Source: Pseudomonas zanjanensis
Lineage (GTDB): Bacteria; Pseudomonadota; Gammaproteobacteria; Pseudomonadales; Pseudomonadaceae
DNA length: 64,000 nucleotides
Assembly: GCF_014268745.2 (NCBI RefSeq)
Contig: NZ_JABWRB020000007.1
Coordinates: forward strand, 62,001-126,000
Direction: 5' to 3'
In this document: in pieces, positions 27,072-35,553 of the stretch
Layout: every line of letters starts with the position of its first letter
How positions within the stretch are numbered: position 1 is the stretch's first letter
Position numbers and translations under genes: made by a program
The notes under the pieces: model-generated
The model's database searches: none
What the model was told of the DNA's origin: nothing
Seen by the model: only the letters and a program-made list of their open reading frames with translations

Positions 27072-27880
27072 TCCAAGCGACCCTGCATGATCTCTATCGC
27101 CCCCTCGGCCATAACGGCCCGCGGGTTTCCCCCCTGGGCCTGGGCACCGTCAAGCTGGGCCGCGACCAGGGCGTCAAATACCCCAACGGGTTTCAAATTC
27201 CCGATGACAACGAAGCGCGCATGCTGCTCAAACTGGCGCGTGACCTGGGCATCAACCTGATCGACACCGCGCCCGCTTACGGCCGCAGCGAAGAACGCCT
27301 TGGCCCGCTGCTGCGCGGCCAACGCCAAGACTGGGTGATTGTCAGCAAGGTCGGCGAAGAATTCAGTGACGGCCAGTCGCGCCATGACTTCAGCGCCGCC
27401 CATACCAGATTCTCGGTGGAGCGCAGCCTCAAGCGCCTGGAAACAGACTATATCGACCTGGTCCTGGTGCATTCCGACGGCAACGACCTGGCGATCCTCA
27501 ACGACAGCGAGGTCTACCCGACGCTGGCGGCGCTCAAGCGCGAGGGCAAGATCGGCGGCTTCGGTTTTTCCGGCAAGACCGTCGACGGCGGCCTCAAAGC
27601 CTTGGAGCAAGGCGATTGCGCGATGGTCACCTACAATCTGAACGAACGAAACGAAAAGGCTGTCATTGACTACGCCAGCAAACACGGCAAAGCGATCCTG
27701 GTGAAAAAAGCCCTGGCCAGCGGCCACGTCTGCCTGAGCCCCGGGGTAGACCCGGTTCGCGCCAGTTTCGAACTGTTGTTTGAGCATCCTGGGGTCGCCA
27801 GTGCTATTGTCGGCACCATCAATCCGCTGCACCTCGCCCACAACGTCGCGACCGTCGCCACGGTCCTGCGTAAACACTGA
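27068..27880 (+). CDS. Aldo/keto reductase
   Basis: 270 residues, TIM-barrel aldo/keto reductase with catalytic tetrad candidates: Asp and Tyr in DTAPAYGRSEERLG, Lys in VIVSKVGEEF, and His in VLVHSDGND. It reduces a carbonyl with NADPH. Slightly short compared with the usual ~310 residues, missing part of the C-terminal loop. Translationally coupled to the FAD oxidoreductase. Confidence 0.87.
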   Translation: MIQATLHDLYRPLGHNGPRVSPLGLGTVKLGRDQGVKYPNGFQIPDDNEARMLLKLARDLGINLIDTAPAYGRSEERLGPLLRGQRQDWVIVSKVGEEFSDGQSRHDFSAAHTRFSVERSLKRLETDYIDLVLVHSDGNDLAILNDSEVYPTLAALKREGKIGGFGFSGKTVDGGLKALEQGDCAMVTYNLNERNEKAVIDYASKHGKAILVKKALASGHVCLSPGVDPVRASFELLFEHPGVASAIVGTINPLHLAHNVATVATVLRKH

Positions 27881-27914
27881 CGCCGCCCTACGCGGCCTGA
27901 AGGAAGGAGCCGAC

Positions 27915-28880
27915 ATGCCGCGTACGCTCATCAGAAAGAACCCAAGCAACTTCAAGACCCTGCCCCTGTTCGTCGAAGCGACCCCCGAAGGCCTGACTTA
28001 CCAGAGTGTCGGGATGCCGCTGAATTTCGCCCAGACCTTGCAGCGCCGCCGCCCTGTCGCGGTGGCCGATGCCGAGCGTTTTTCCCTGGAGCTGGCCAAC
28101 CTGGGCGTCTCGGTGCGCCTGACGCTGCATTGGCAGAACCGCGATTATTGGGTGTTGGTACGCCAGCGTCGGCAGGATCGCGGCGACGTGGTGCTCAAGC
28201 TGATTTCCGGCTATGTCCCGGCCCACGAACTGAACCTGCCGCTGCTCACCGCCATCAGCGAAATTGCCGAAGAGTGCCTGCTGGAAACTCCTGAAGGCTG
28301 GCTAGGTGGACGCTTCAACGACACCTGGCTGCCGGCCCCCTACGCCACGGCCCTGCATTACCGCGAAGCCTTGCCGTTTCGCCTGACGCCGCTGTCGGGC
28401 TCGGCCCGCCCGGTGCGCAGCGCCAATCTGCAGCTGATCGAGCGGCCACGGGCCTACGTGCACCTGCCGACGGCATCGCTGCAATTGATTTATGACTTGC
28501 GCCTGGATGTGCCCAAGGAAGCCAAGTCCCTGAGCCTGTTTCACGTCGATGAACGCTTGGAAGGTGACCAACTGGTGGCCCGTCTGGACCGCAAGCGCCC
28601 GGACCTGTACCTGATGCCCTTGCAGGACGGGCAGCCCTTGCCCGAGCTGTACACCTTGAAAAAGGATCAACTGCACCCGGCCAGCACCCGTGGCCTGTAC
28701 CTGGCGGAAAGTTTCGCCCGGCAGGACGGCTGGCTGGTGCGCGACGAGCGGATTCGCTGGAAGGACTGGCTGCGCCAGCAAGGGCTGACGCCACCGGGCA
28801 AGGAGTCGGGCCTGACCCGACTCAAGGGCAAGGCCCGGCAGTTGCTCAAGAAGATCGTGCCGCGCAAGGTGGCTCGTTAG
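27915..28880 (+). CDS. Conserved protein of unknown function (321 aa)
   Basis: 321 residues from ATG at 27915 with a strong GGAAGGAG ribosome site; the upstream open frame overlaps the reductase gene and is rejected. No signal peptide or membrane segment. Pseudomonad counterparts are, as I recall, annotated as a metal ABC transporter ATPase, but I see no Walker A (GxxxxGKS/T) or signature motif, so that label looks unsafe. The N-terminal part (NFKTLPLFVEATPEGLTYQS) and the basic C-terminus (KGKARQLLKKIVPRK) are distinctive. It is 34 bases after the reductase gene, so it is probably in the same operon. Confidence 0.75.
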   Translation: MPRTLIRKNPSNFKTLPLFVEATPEGLTYQSVGMPLNFAQTLQRRRPVAVADAERFSLELANLGVSVRLTLHWQNRDYWVLVRQRRQDRGDVVLKLISGYVPAHELNLPLLTAISEIAEECLLETPEGWLGGRFNDTWLPAPYATALHYREALPFRLTPLSGSARPVRSANLQLIERPRAYVHLPTASLQLIYDLRLDVPKEAKSLSLFHVDERLEGDQLVARLDRKRPDLYLMPLQDGQPLPELYTLKKDQLHPASTRGLYLAESFARQDGWLVRDERIRWKDWLRQQGLTPPGKESGLTRLKGKARQLLKKIVPRKVAR

Positions 28881-28905
28881 AAACCACACGACTCAGAGCG
28901 CTTTT

Positions 28906-28996
28906 GTGGCGAGGGAGCTTGCTCCCGCTGGGTTGTGCAGCAACCCCATTTTTTATGGGCGCTTCGCACCCAAGCGGGAGCAAGCTCCCTCGCCAC
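28906..28996. repeat. REP pair (GTGGCGAGGGAGCTTGC family), inverted
   Basis: Copies at 28906-28931 and 28970-28996, between convergent genes. Confidence 0.9.
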
Positions 28997-29039
28997 AAAA
29001 GCTCCCCAACCACAGCGTTCAGCTCGACTGTGAAACAGC

Positions 29040-30461
29040 TCAGTTATTGCGGATCTTTTCCACAATCGCCGTCGTCGAGCTGTTTTCCACCAGCCCCAAC
29101 ACTTTCACGGTACCGCCGTAGGCCGTGACGATGTCCGCGCCCACGACCTGATCGATCCCGTAGTCACCGCCCTTGACCAGCACATCCGGCTTGACCTGGC
29201 GCAGCAGGTTTTCCGGCGTGCCCTCGCTGAAACTGATCACCCAGTCCACCGCGCCCAGGCCAGCCAGGACCGCCATGCGCCGGTCGACGCTGTTGATCGG
29301 ACGCCCGGGTCCTTTGAGACGACTGACGGAGGCATCGTCATTGACCGCGACGATCAGGCGATCACCCTGGGCCCGGGCCTGCTCGAGGTAGGTCACGTGG
29401 CCGGCATGCAGGATGTCGAAGCAGCCGTTGGTGAAGACGATGCTTTCGTTATGGGCGCGGGCGTCGTCCACCGCCAGCAGCAACTGCTCCAGGCCCAACA
29501 CGCCGCGCTCGGAGCCTTCCTCGCGCTGGATGGCGCGACGCAGCTCGGGGGCGCTGATGGCGGCCGTGCCAAGCTTGCCGACGACAATGCCCGCCGCCAG
29601 GTTCGCCAAGGCCACCGCGTGGGGCAATTCCTCACCGGCAGCGATCGCCGCGGCCAGGGTGGAAATCACCGTGTCGCCGGCACCCGTCACGTCGAACACT
29701 TCACGGGCACGGGCCGGCAGGTGCAGCGCCGGGTGGTCGGGGCGTAGCAAGGTCATGCCGTGCTCGCCACGGGTCACCAGCAAGGCACCGAGGTCTAGGT
29801 CTTGCATCAACTGCGCGCCTTTGCTCACCAATTCGTGTTCATCGACGCAACCGCCAACGATGGTTTCGAACTCGCTGAGGTTCGGCGTGATCAGGCTGGC
29901 GCCCCGGTAGATGGAAAAATCCTTGCCCTTGGGATCGGCCAGGACCGGGATGCCACGGGCACGGGCGGCCTGGATCAGCGACTGGTGGTTTTTCAACGCG
30001 CCTTTGCCGTAGTCCGACAACACCAGGACCTTGACGCCTTCGAGCAGCTTGTCGACCTCGGCACCGAGGGCCAGGGGATCGGTGGCGAACGGCTCTTCGA
30101 AATCGATACGCAGCAGTTGCTGGTGACGGCTCATGACCCGCAGCTTGACGATGGTCGGCTGGTGCGCAACGCGCTGGAATATCGCGCGTACGCCCGCCCC
30201 CTTCAGGCTGTTGGTCAGGCTGTCGGCGGCCTCGTCGTCACCGGTGACACCCACCAGGGACGCCGGCGCCCCGAGGGCAGCGATATTCAAGGCAACGTTG
30301 GCGGCACCACCGGGGCGGTCCTCGATGTGCTCGACCTTGACCACCGGTACCGGCGCCTCAGGGGAAATCCGTGAGGTACCGCCATGCCAGTAGCGGTCGA
30401 GCATGACATCGCCGACCACCAATACAGGGGCTTGATCGAATCGCGGCATGGACAACTTCAT
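29040..30461 (-). CDS. hldE: Bifunctional heptose kinase/adenylyltransferase HldE
   Basis: 473 residues from ATG at 30461 (longer frame to 30536 rejected). The N-terminal ~320 residues form a ribokinase-like heptose-7-phosphate kinase (VVGDVMLDRYWHG; GGAANVALN; VTGAGDTVIST with the catalytic Asp). The C-terminal part is a nucleotidyltransferase with NGCFDILHAGHVTYLEQA (H-x-G-H). It makes ADP-heptose precursor for the LPS inner core. It is the last of the cysC-dnpA-type gene run on the minus strand. Confidence 0.97.
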   Translation of the reverse strand: MKLSMPRFDQAPVLVVGDVMLDRYWHGGTSRISPEAPVPVVKVEHIEDRPGGAANVALNIAALGAPASLVGVTGDDEAADSLTNSLKGAGVRAIFQRVAHQPTIVKLRVMSRHQQLLRIDFEEPFATDPLALGAEVDKLLEGVKVLVLSDYGKGALKNHQSLIQAARARGIPVLADPKGKDFSIYRGASLITPNLSEFETIVGGCVDEHELVSKGAQLMQDLDLGALLVTRGEHGMTLLRPDHPALHLPARAREVFDVTGAGDTVISTLAAAIAAGEELPHAVALANLAAGIVVGKLGTAAISAPELRRAIQREEGSERGVLGLEQLLLAVDDARAHNESIVFTNGCFDILHAGHVTYLEQARAQGDRLIVAVNDDASVSRLKGPGRPINSVDRRMAVLAGLGAVDWVISFSEGTPENLLRQVKPDVLVKGGDYGIDQVVGADIVTAYGGTVKVLGLVENSSTTAIVEKIRNN

Positions 30462-30555
30462 GGAGCATCCCACATACAAAATGAACAGGGGCGCGATATT
30501 AGCACAGGGTTGAGGAAGGCTCTTGCACGGCTGCAACCGGATGCAATAGCCGCTT

Positions 30556-31167
30556 TCAGGGGCAACGCCGTACCAATGCCCACAACCGCTCGCAGGCCTC
30601 GCTCAGCGCCAGGCCGCCCGTGTCGATATTGCCCTCGGGGGCCAGGGGAGCTTCGTACGGGCTGTCGAGGCCAGTGAAATTCTTCAAGCGGCCGGCACGC
30701 GCTTCCCGATAAAGCCCCTTTGGATCCCGCTGGGCACAGACCTCAAAGGACGTGCTGACATAGACTTCCAGGAAGCTGCCCTCGGGAAACAACTTGCGCG
30801 CCGCCTCACGGTCGGATCGAAAGGGTGAGATGGCCGCAACGATGACAATCAACCCTGCGTCGACCATCAACCGCGCCACCTCGGCGATGCGTCGGATATT
30901 CTCATTGCGCGCTTCAGGCGTCATGCCCAGGTCACTGCACAAACCCCGGCGCAGGTTGTCACCGTCAAGCAGGCTGGTGTGAAGCCCCTGCTCGTGCAGC
31001 CGCACTTCCAGCGCATTGGCCAGTGTCGACTTCCCCGCCCCGGAAAGCCCGGTCAGCCAGACGCATAGCGGTTGTTGGCGTTTGATCGCGGCCCTGGCCT
31101 CGGGGGAAACCGTCGAGGCGTGAGGCGAGTTCTGTTGATGTGTCGATACCTTTGACATCTTTTCCAT
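30556..31167 (-). CDS. cysC: Adenylylsulfate kinase CysC (orphan)
   Basis: 203 residues (200 if the next ATG at 31158 is used). Walker A GLSGAGKSTLAN near residue 40, DGDNLRRGL, and the APS-kinase motif SPFRSDREAAR. It phosphorylates adenylylsulfate to PAPS. No cysN, cysD or sulfotransferase gene is nearby, and it lies between hldE and a DnpA-like gene in the LPS region, so it may supply PAPS for sulfation of an envelope sugar; that is inference. It could also be a redundant assimilation enzyme beside a CysNC fusion elsewhere. Confidence 0.92.
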   Translation of the reverse strand: MEKMSKVSTHQQNSPHASTVSPEARAAIKRQQPLCVWLTGLSGAGKSTLANALEVRLHEQGLHTSLLDGDNLRRGLCSDLGMTPEARNENIRRIAEVARLMVDAGLIVIVAAISPFRSDREAARKLFPEGSFLEVYVSTSFEVCAQRDPKGLYREARAGRLKNFTGLDSPYEAPLAPEGNIDTGGLALSEACERLWALVRRCP

Positions 31168-31238
31168 GAATCAAGCATCTCCCAGCGCTGCCGGCTGCTC
31201 AAAAGTAAAGCACAGGCGGGCTCGGGCACGTCAACGAA

Positions 31239-32672
31239 TCAGGAGCGGCTGGCCTGGCGATCATCCTGCGACGAGGCGTCCAAATGCCGAACCCAGAAAA
31301 GCTCATGCCGCCGGACCGCCTTGCGGAAGAACTCGTCTTCTCCGGTGCGCGGCCAGCGGCGCCCGGCCAGCAGGCGCTGGATGGCGCGGCGCAAACGCCG
31401 CTTGAACGGAGGACGCCCCTGCAAGTCATGTTGCATGCCCAAGGCCATGGCCTTGTCCATACGGGTGGAAGCGTCCAACGACGGACTCCACAACCCATCG
31501 GCCGGCAAGGGTTCGATGGCCGGCGGCAGCGCAATGCCATGGCCTGCCGGCCCCATCGGCCAGCGGTCGTTGTCGTGCAGATGATTGGCATAGAGCAGCA
31601 AGGTCCGCGGCCGCCAGGCACTGAGCTCGATCGCCTCCATCAGCGCTCGGGTGCTGGCGACATGATCGCTGTGCGGGTCCAGCTCGGGATGCGGCGTCAA
31701 CACCACCTCGGGCCGGTGATGTTCGAGCAGACGTGCCAGGTCGGCCACCAGGTTGCGCCACGTCGGCAAGCCATCACTGTCACCCGGCAGGCTCAAGGCA
31801 TTGAACCTGCGGGCCTGGCGGATATCGCTCTCGCCTGATTCCCGCGAGCCGAAGCCTTGGTCCGGTGCCCTCGCCATGGCTTCCAATTGCAGGCAGTAAT
31901 AACCCAGCTGCACGCATTGCTGTTGCGCCACGCCTCCCCATAACGGCACGGCCAGGCTGTCCCAACTGCGCAAGCGCCCCTTGAGACGAGCGGCCTCGGC
32001 GGGGTCCAGGCCCATGTCGCGATAGCGCTCGGCTTCGATTTCCCCTTGGGTCAGCGTCACGATAGCCACATCGCTGGCACGGCTGTACAGCCCGAATGCA
32101 GCGAGTTCGGCATCATCGGCGTGGGGCGCGACGATGAGCAGGCGCTGCTGGCCGAAATCCGGATTGCTCAGCACATGCAACGTAGCCTGCGGGGCAATGC
32201 TGCAAAAACGCCCGCGCAATGCCAGGGTGCCATCCGCGAGTGCCGAACCTTGTCCGGACAGGTTGAGAAAACGCTCGCCGAAAACGCCCCGTTCGAGATC
32301 CTGGCGATCATCTCCAATCCAGACTTGGGGGTCGAGGAAGCGTCCCAGCCAATGGCTTTTTACCCGTACCTGCAAGATCAGCGTCTGCCCGGCGTCGAAT
32401 TCACCCGTGAGTTGCAGCTTCCCCCCCATCGAACTGACGGGAAACCGAGGCGTACCTGGCGGGAAGTCATAGCGATAATCGTCCCCCGGGGCATAGAACA
32501 GATGGTCGGAGAACCAGGCTTCGTGGGCAACCCAGCCCAGCAGGAGAAATACCGGCAACGACCACCACGAAACCGTAAAACCGAGCACCAACGCCGCCAG
32601 CAGCACGCCAGCGAGTACCAGGCGCTTGCGTTGACGATGGCGTTTGAGCAGTTGCTGCTTGCGTGCGCTCAC
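31239..32672 (-). CDS. dnpA: PIG-L family de-N-acetylase, DnpA-like
   Basis: 477 residues from GTG at 32672 with AGAGAAGAG upstream; the open frame extends to 32963, but that part overlaps the mig-14 gene antiparallel reading and lacks protein character. A membrane segment (LVLAGVLLAALVLGFTVSWW) follows a basic N-terminus. The catalytic domain has PHADDAELAAFG (PIG-L H-x-D-D motif) and HPELDPHSDHVASTRAL. In P. aeruginosa DnpA, at the same place in the LPS core locus, is a de-N-acetylase linked to fluoroquinolone tolerance. The sugar substrate is not known. Confidence 0.82.
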   Translation of the reverse strand: MSARKQQLLKRHRQRKRLVLAGVLLAALVLGFTVSWWSLPVFLLLGWVAHEAWFSDHLFYAPGDDYRYDFPPGTPRFPVSSMGGKLQLTGEFDAGQTLILQVRVKSHWLGRFLDPQVWIGDDRQDLERGVFGERFLNLSGQGSALADGTLALRGRFCSIAPQATLHVLSNPDFGQQRLLIVAPHADDAELAAFGLYSRASDVAIVTLTQGEIEAERYRDMGLDPAEAARLKGRLRSWDSLAVPLWGGVAQQQCVQLGYYCLQLEAMARAPDQGFGSRESGESDIRQARRFNALSLPGDSDGLPTWRNLVADLARLLEHHRPEVVLTPHPELDPHSDHVASTRALMEAIELSAWRPRTLLLYANHLHDNDRWPMGPAGHGIALPPAIEPLPADGLWSPSLDASTRMDKAMALGMQHDLQGRPPFKRRLRRAIQRLLAGRRWPRTGEDEFFRKAVRRHELFWVRHLDASSQDDRQASRS

Positions 32673-32709
32673 GGTTCTCTTCTCTCTCTCATGGGCTGCG
32701 TGTGCTCCC

Positions 32710-33609
32710 TCAAACCTGATAGACCGGAACCCGGTTGCACCAGCGATCCTTGTATTCGCGATCGGCGCGACCGAACGAGTAGCGCAGCGGCTTGCCCGCT
32801 GCCCGGGCGAGTTCCCACTCTGTCTGGGTGTTGACGAAACTGAGCACGCTGCCCGGACTGAAGTCGCGGCTCTGCGGATCAACCCCGCCATTGATATATT
32901 CCAGGCTGAACCAGCCGGGCGCCTCGACCCGATACAGAATCTGGATCGCCACTGGTTCGTCATTCAGATAAATCAGCGACCCAGTCATGAATTCGCGCAT
33001 CAGGCTGAACACCTCGGCCAGATGCGTCTTGCCCGGGACTTCGAAATTCCAGCGACGCTGGAACAGGTCGGCATACACGGCGGCCTGTTCGCCGGGGGTC
33101 AGTTCGAGCATGGGCCGGATACTGCCCCCCGCGTCTTCCAGCAGCCGCTGTTCGCGGCGCTGGTTGTAGCGGAACTTCTTGCTGTAGTCCTCTGGCTCGC
33201 GCGCCAGCGCCAGGCCTTCCGGTTGCTCGACGAGGCCAGTGACGTGCGGTGCATTGAGTTCGGACACATACCGCACGCGGTGCCGCAGGCGAACCTGGGC
33301 GCCTTGGCTGACCGGCAGGATGACCTCGGCATTGCCCAGGTCGAGCATGCCACGCTTGCCCTCACGCTTGAGCACATCCTTGGATAGCGCCACATGCCGC
33401 CCCCAGGTGGGCATGGCGGCGCGCAGTTGGCCATCGACGAGCCATCCAAGGTAGCGCACCGGAATACCCACCAGCCCGGCCAGGCGCTCGACCACATCGG
33501 GGTGTGTCGCCACGCTGCCGCCGAACTGATGCCAGGCTTGGGCATAAGTCGCTGCGTCTATCGGGGTCCAACCGCTTTCTCGCCAGGCCCGCCAGTAACT
33601 CAAGATCAA
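32710..33609 (-). CDS. mig-14: Mig-14 family protein
   Basis: 299 residues starting at TTG 33609, which has AAGGAG 8 bases upstream and overlaps the msbA stop by 4 bases; no ATG is available nearby. The sequence matches Mig-14 (antimicrobial-peptide resistance) as found between msbA/waaL and dnpA in Pseudomonas: N-terminal FGGSVATHPDVVERLA, middle YNQRREQRLLEDAGG and C-terminal RYSFGRADREYKDRW. It has a GNAT-like acyl-transfer fold, but the reaction is not established. Transcription is coupled to msbA. Confidence 0.82.
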   Translation of the reverse strand: MILSYWRAWRESGWTPIDAATYAQAWHQFGGSVATHPDVVERLAGLVGIPVRYLGWLVDGQLRAAMPTWGRHVALSKDVLKREGKRGMLDLGNAEVILPVSQGAQVRLRHRVRYVSELNAPHVTGLVEQPEGLALAREPEDYSKKFRYNQRREQRLLEDAGGSIRPMLELTPGEQAAVYADLFQRRWNFEVPGKTHLAEVFSLMREFMTGSLIYLNDEPVAIQILYRVEAPGWFSLEYINGGVDPQSRDFSPGSVLSFVNTQTEWELARAAGKPLRYSFGRADREYKDRWCNRVPVYQV

Positions 33610-35396
33610 ACGAAGGACTCCTTCGCCGGCTCGTCGGCGCCCTCGACGAAATCCTTTTCGTGCAGGCGTGCATAGAAGCCATTCAGCGCCAACAGCTCGG
33701 CGTGGGTGCCGCGCTCGACGATACGGCCCTTGTCCATCAGCAGGATCAGGTCGGCTTTTTCGATCGTCGACAACCGGTGGGCAATGACGAGCGTGGTGCG
33801 TCCTTTCATCACCTGGTCCAGGGCGGCCTGGATGTGGCGCTCGGACTCCGTGTCCAGGGCCGATGTCGCCTCATCGAGGATCAACAGCGGAGCGTTCTTG
33901 AGCAACGCCCTGGCAATCGCCAGGCGCTGGCGCTGGCCACCGGAAAGCAGCACACCGTTCTCGCCCACCAGCGTGTCGTAGCCCTGCGGCATCTGCTCGA
34001 TGAACTCGGCGGCGTAGGCATCTTCGGCCGCCCTGCGGACATCTTCGAACGGTGCACCGGCGAGATCGCCATAGGCAATGTTGTTCGTCACGCTGTCGTT
34101 GAACAGCGTGACCTGCTGGTTCACCAAGGCAATGTGTCGACGCAGGTTGTTCAGCCGGTATTGCTCGACATCCACGCCATCGAGCAGTATCTGCCCCTTG
34201 TCGTGGTGATAGAAACGCGGGATGAGGTTGGCAAGGGTCGACTTGCCGCTGCCCGAGCGCCCTACCAGGGCAACCATCTGACCCTCTTCGGCGGTAAAGG
34301 AGATATCGTCGAGCACGAGTTTTTCCGTGCCCGGGTACTGGAAGCTCAGGTTGCGCACTTCCAGGCGGCCATTGACCCGGGCCATCTCCTGGGTCCCCGT
34401 ATCGACTTCAGGCTCTTCGTCGAGTTGCTCGAAAATGCTCTCCGCCGCGGCAAGCCCTTTCTGGATCGTGGCGCTGACTTCGGACAACTGGCGGATAGGC
34501 TTGGGAAGCAAACCGGCGGCGGTGATATAGGCCACCAGCTCACCTGCCGAGGCATCGCCACGCAGGTAAAGCACCAGGTACATCAACACGGCCATGCCGA
34601 TGTAGATCACCAGTTGCAGCATCGGCGTGTAGATCGACTGGGTGCGCGTCATGCCCAGGCTGCGGTTCATGTTATCGGCACTGGCCTTGTGGAACCGTTC
34701 GATCTCATAGCCTTCGCCACCGAAGCTGCGCACCACGCGGTAACCCTGGATGGTTTCCGAGGCCACATGGGTCACATCGCCCATCGCCACTTGGATTTTC
34801 TTGCTTTGCTTGCGGAATTTCTTGCTCGCGCTGCTCACCAGCAGGGCAATGACCGGCAGGATCGCCAGCAACACCAGGGTCATTTTCCAGTTGCTGTAGA
34901 GCAGATAGCCGAACAGGAACACCACGGTCAACCCCTCCCGGATGACGACCTTGATGGCATCGGTAGCGGCGCCGGTGACCATGGTCACGTTGTAGGTAAT
35001 GCGGGAAATCAGGTGACCGGAGTTGTGGTTGTCGAAGTAGCGGTTGGGCAAGGTCAGCAGGTTATCGAACAACGCGCAACGCAGGTCATGGACCACACCC
35101 CGGGCGACCTTGGCCAGGTAGTAGTTGCCCAGGAAAGAACCGATACCCTGGTAGACCGCGATCAGCACGATCAGCAGCGGCACCCCCAGTACCAGCGACA
35201 CACCCATGAACTGGGTGTCATTGGGCTTTTGCAGTGCGTCGAGGAAATGCTTGAGCATGTCCGCCAGCATCGGCTGGCTGGATGCGAACAACACGAAGCC
35301 AACGATACTGACGGCGAAAGCGCCCCAATACGGGAGTACGTACTTTAGCAATCGCATGTAAATTTTCATGCTCGATTGCTGGTCGGAATTGGCCAT
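33606..35396 (-). CDS. msbA: Lipid A export ABC transporter MsbA
   Basis: 596 residues, a fused permease-ATPase half transporter that flips lipid A-core across the inner membrane as a homodimer. Six membrane helices occupy the first ~320 residues; the ATPase domain shows Walker A GRSGSGKSTLANL, signature LSGGQRQRLAIARALL, Walker B LLILDEATSALD and the H-loop AHRLST. Start ATG 35396. The stop overlaps mig-14; waaL lies upstream on the same strand, 133 bases away across a hairpin. Confidence 0.96.
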   Translation of the reverse strand: MANSDQQSSMKIYMRLLKYVLPYWGAFAVSIVGFVLFASSQPMLADMLKHFLDALQKPNDTQFMGVSLVLGVPLLIVLIAVYQGIGSFLGNYYLAKVARGVVHDLRCALFDNLLTLPNRYFDNHNSGHLISRITYNVTMVTGAATDAIKVVIREGLTVVFLFGYLLYSNWKMTLVLLAILPVIALLVSSASKKFRKQSKKIQVAMGDVTHVASETIQGYRVVRSFGGEGYEIERFHKASADNMNRSLGMTRTQSIYTPMLQLVIYIGMAVLMYLVLYLRGDASAGELVAYITAAGLLPKPIRQLSEVSATIQKGLAAAESIFEQLDEEPEVDTGTQEMARVNGRLEVRNLSFQYPGTEKLVLDDISFTAEEGQMVALVGRSGSGKSTLANLIPRFYHHDKGQILLDGVDVEQYRLNNLRRHIALVNQQVTLFNDSVTNNIAYGDLAGAPFEDVRRAAEDAYAAEFIEQMPQGYDTLVGENGVLLSGGQRQRLAIARALLKNAPLLILDEATSALDTESERHIQAALDQVMKGRTTLVIAHRLSTIEKADLILLMDKGRIVERGTHAELLALNGFYARLHEKDFVEGADEPAKESFV

Positions 35397-35485
35397 TCGG
35401 TGCGCCTCGCACGTTTGAAAAGACAGACAAGCTGCAGATTGTAACAGCGAACCAATTGCAACATTGGCCCAGCCAGGACGAAGGA

Positions 35486-35553
35486 GTGGGAGTGCCGTCA
35501 GGAGGGCTCCTCACGGCACGGCCGCATGGTCAGGAGGCAGGAGCACTCCCACT
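35486..35553. other. Nested palindromes between waaL and msbA
   Basis: Hairpin GTGCCGT-C-AGGAG / CTCCT-C-ACGGCAC at 35492-35519, and a second inverted pair AGTGGGAGTGC (35485-35495) and GCACTCCCACT (35543-35553) that shares its left edge and runs into the waaL coding end. The two structures compete for the GTGC block. No T-run follows, so it is not a classic terminator. Confidence 0.55.

Noticed and set aside
32673..32963. N-terminal extension of the de-N-acetylase
   Set aside because: It overlaps the end of mig-14 in another frame and lacks protein character; GTG 32672 precedes a proper membrane anchor.
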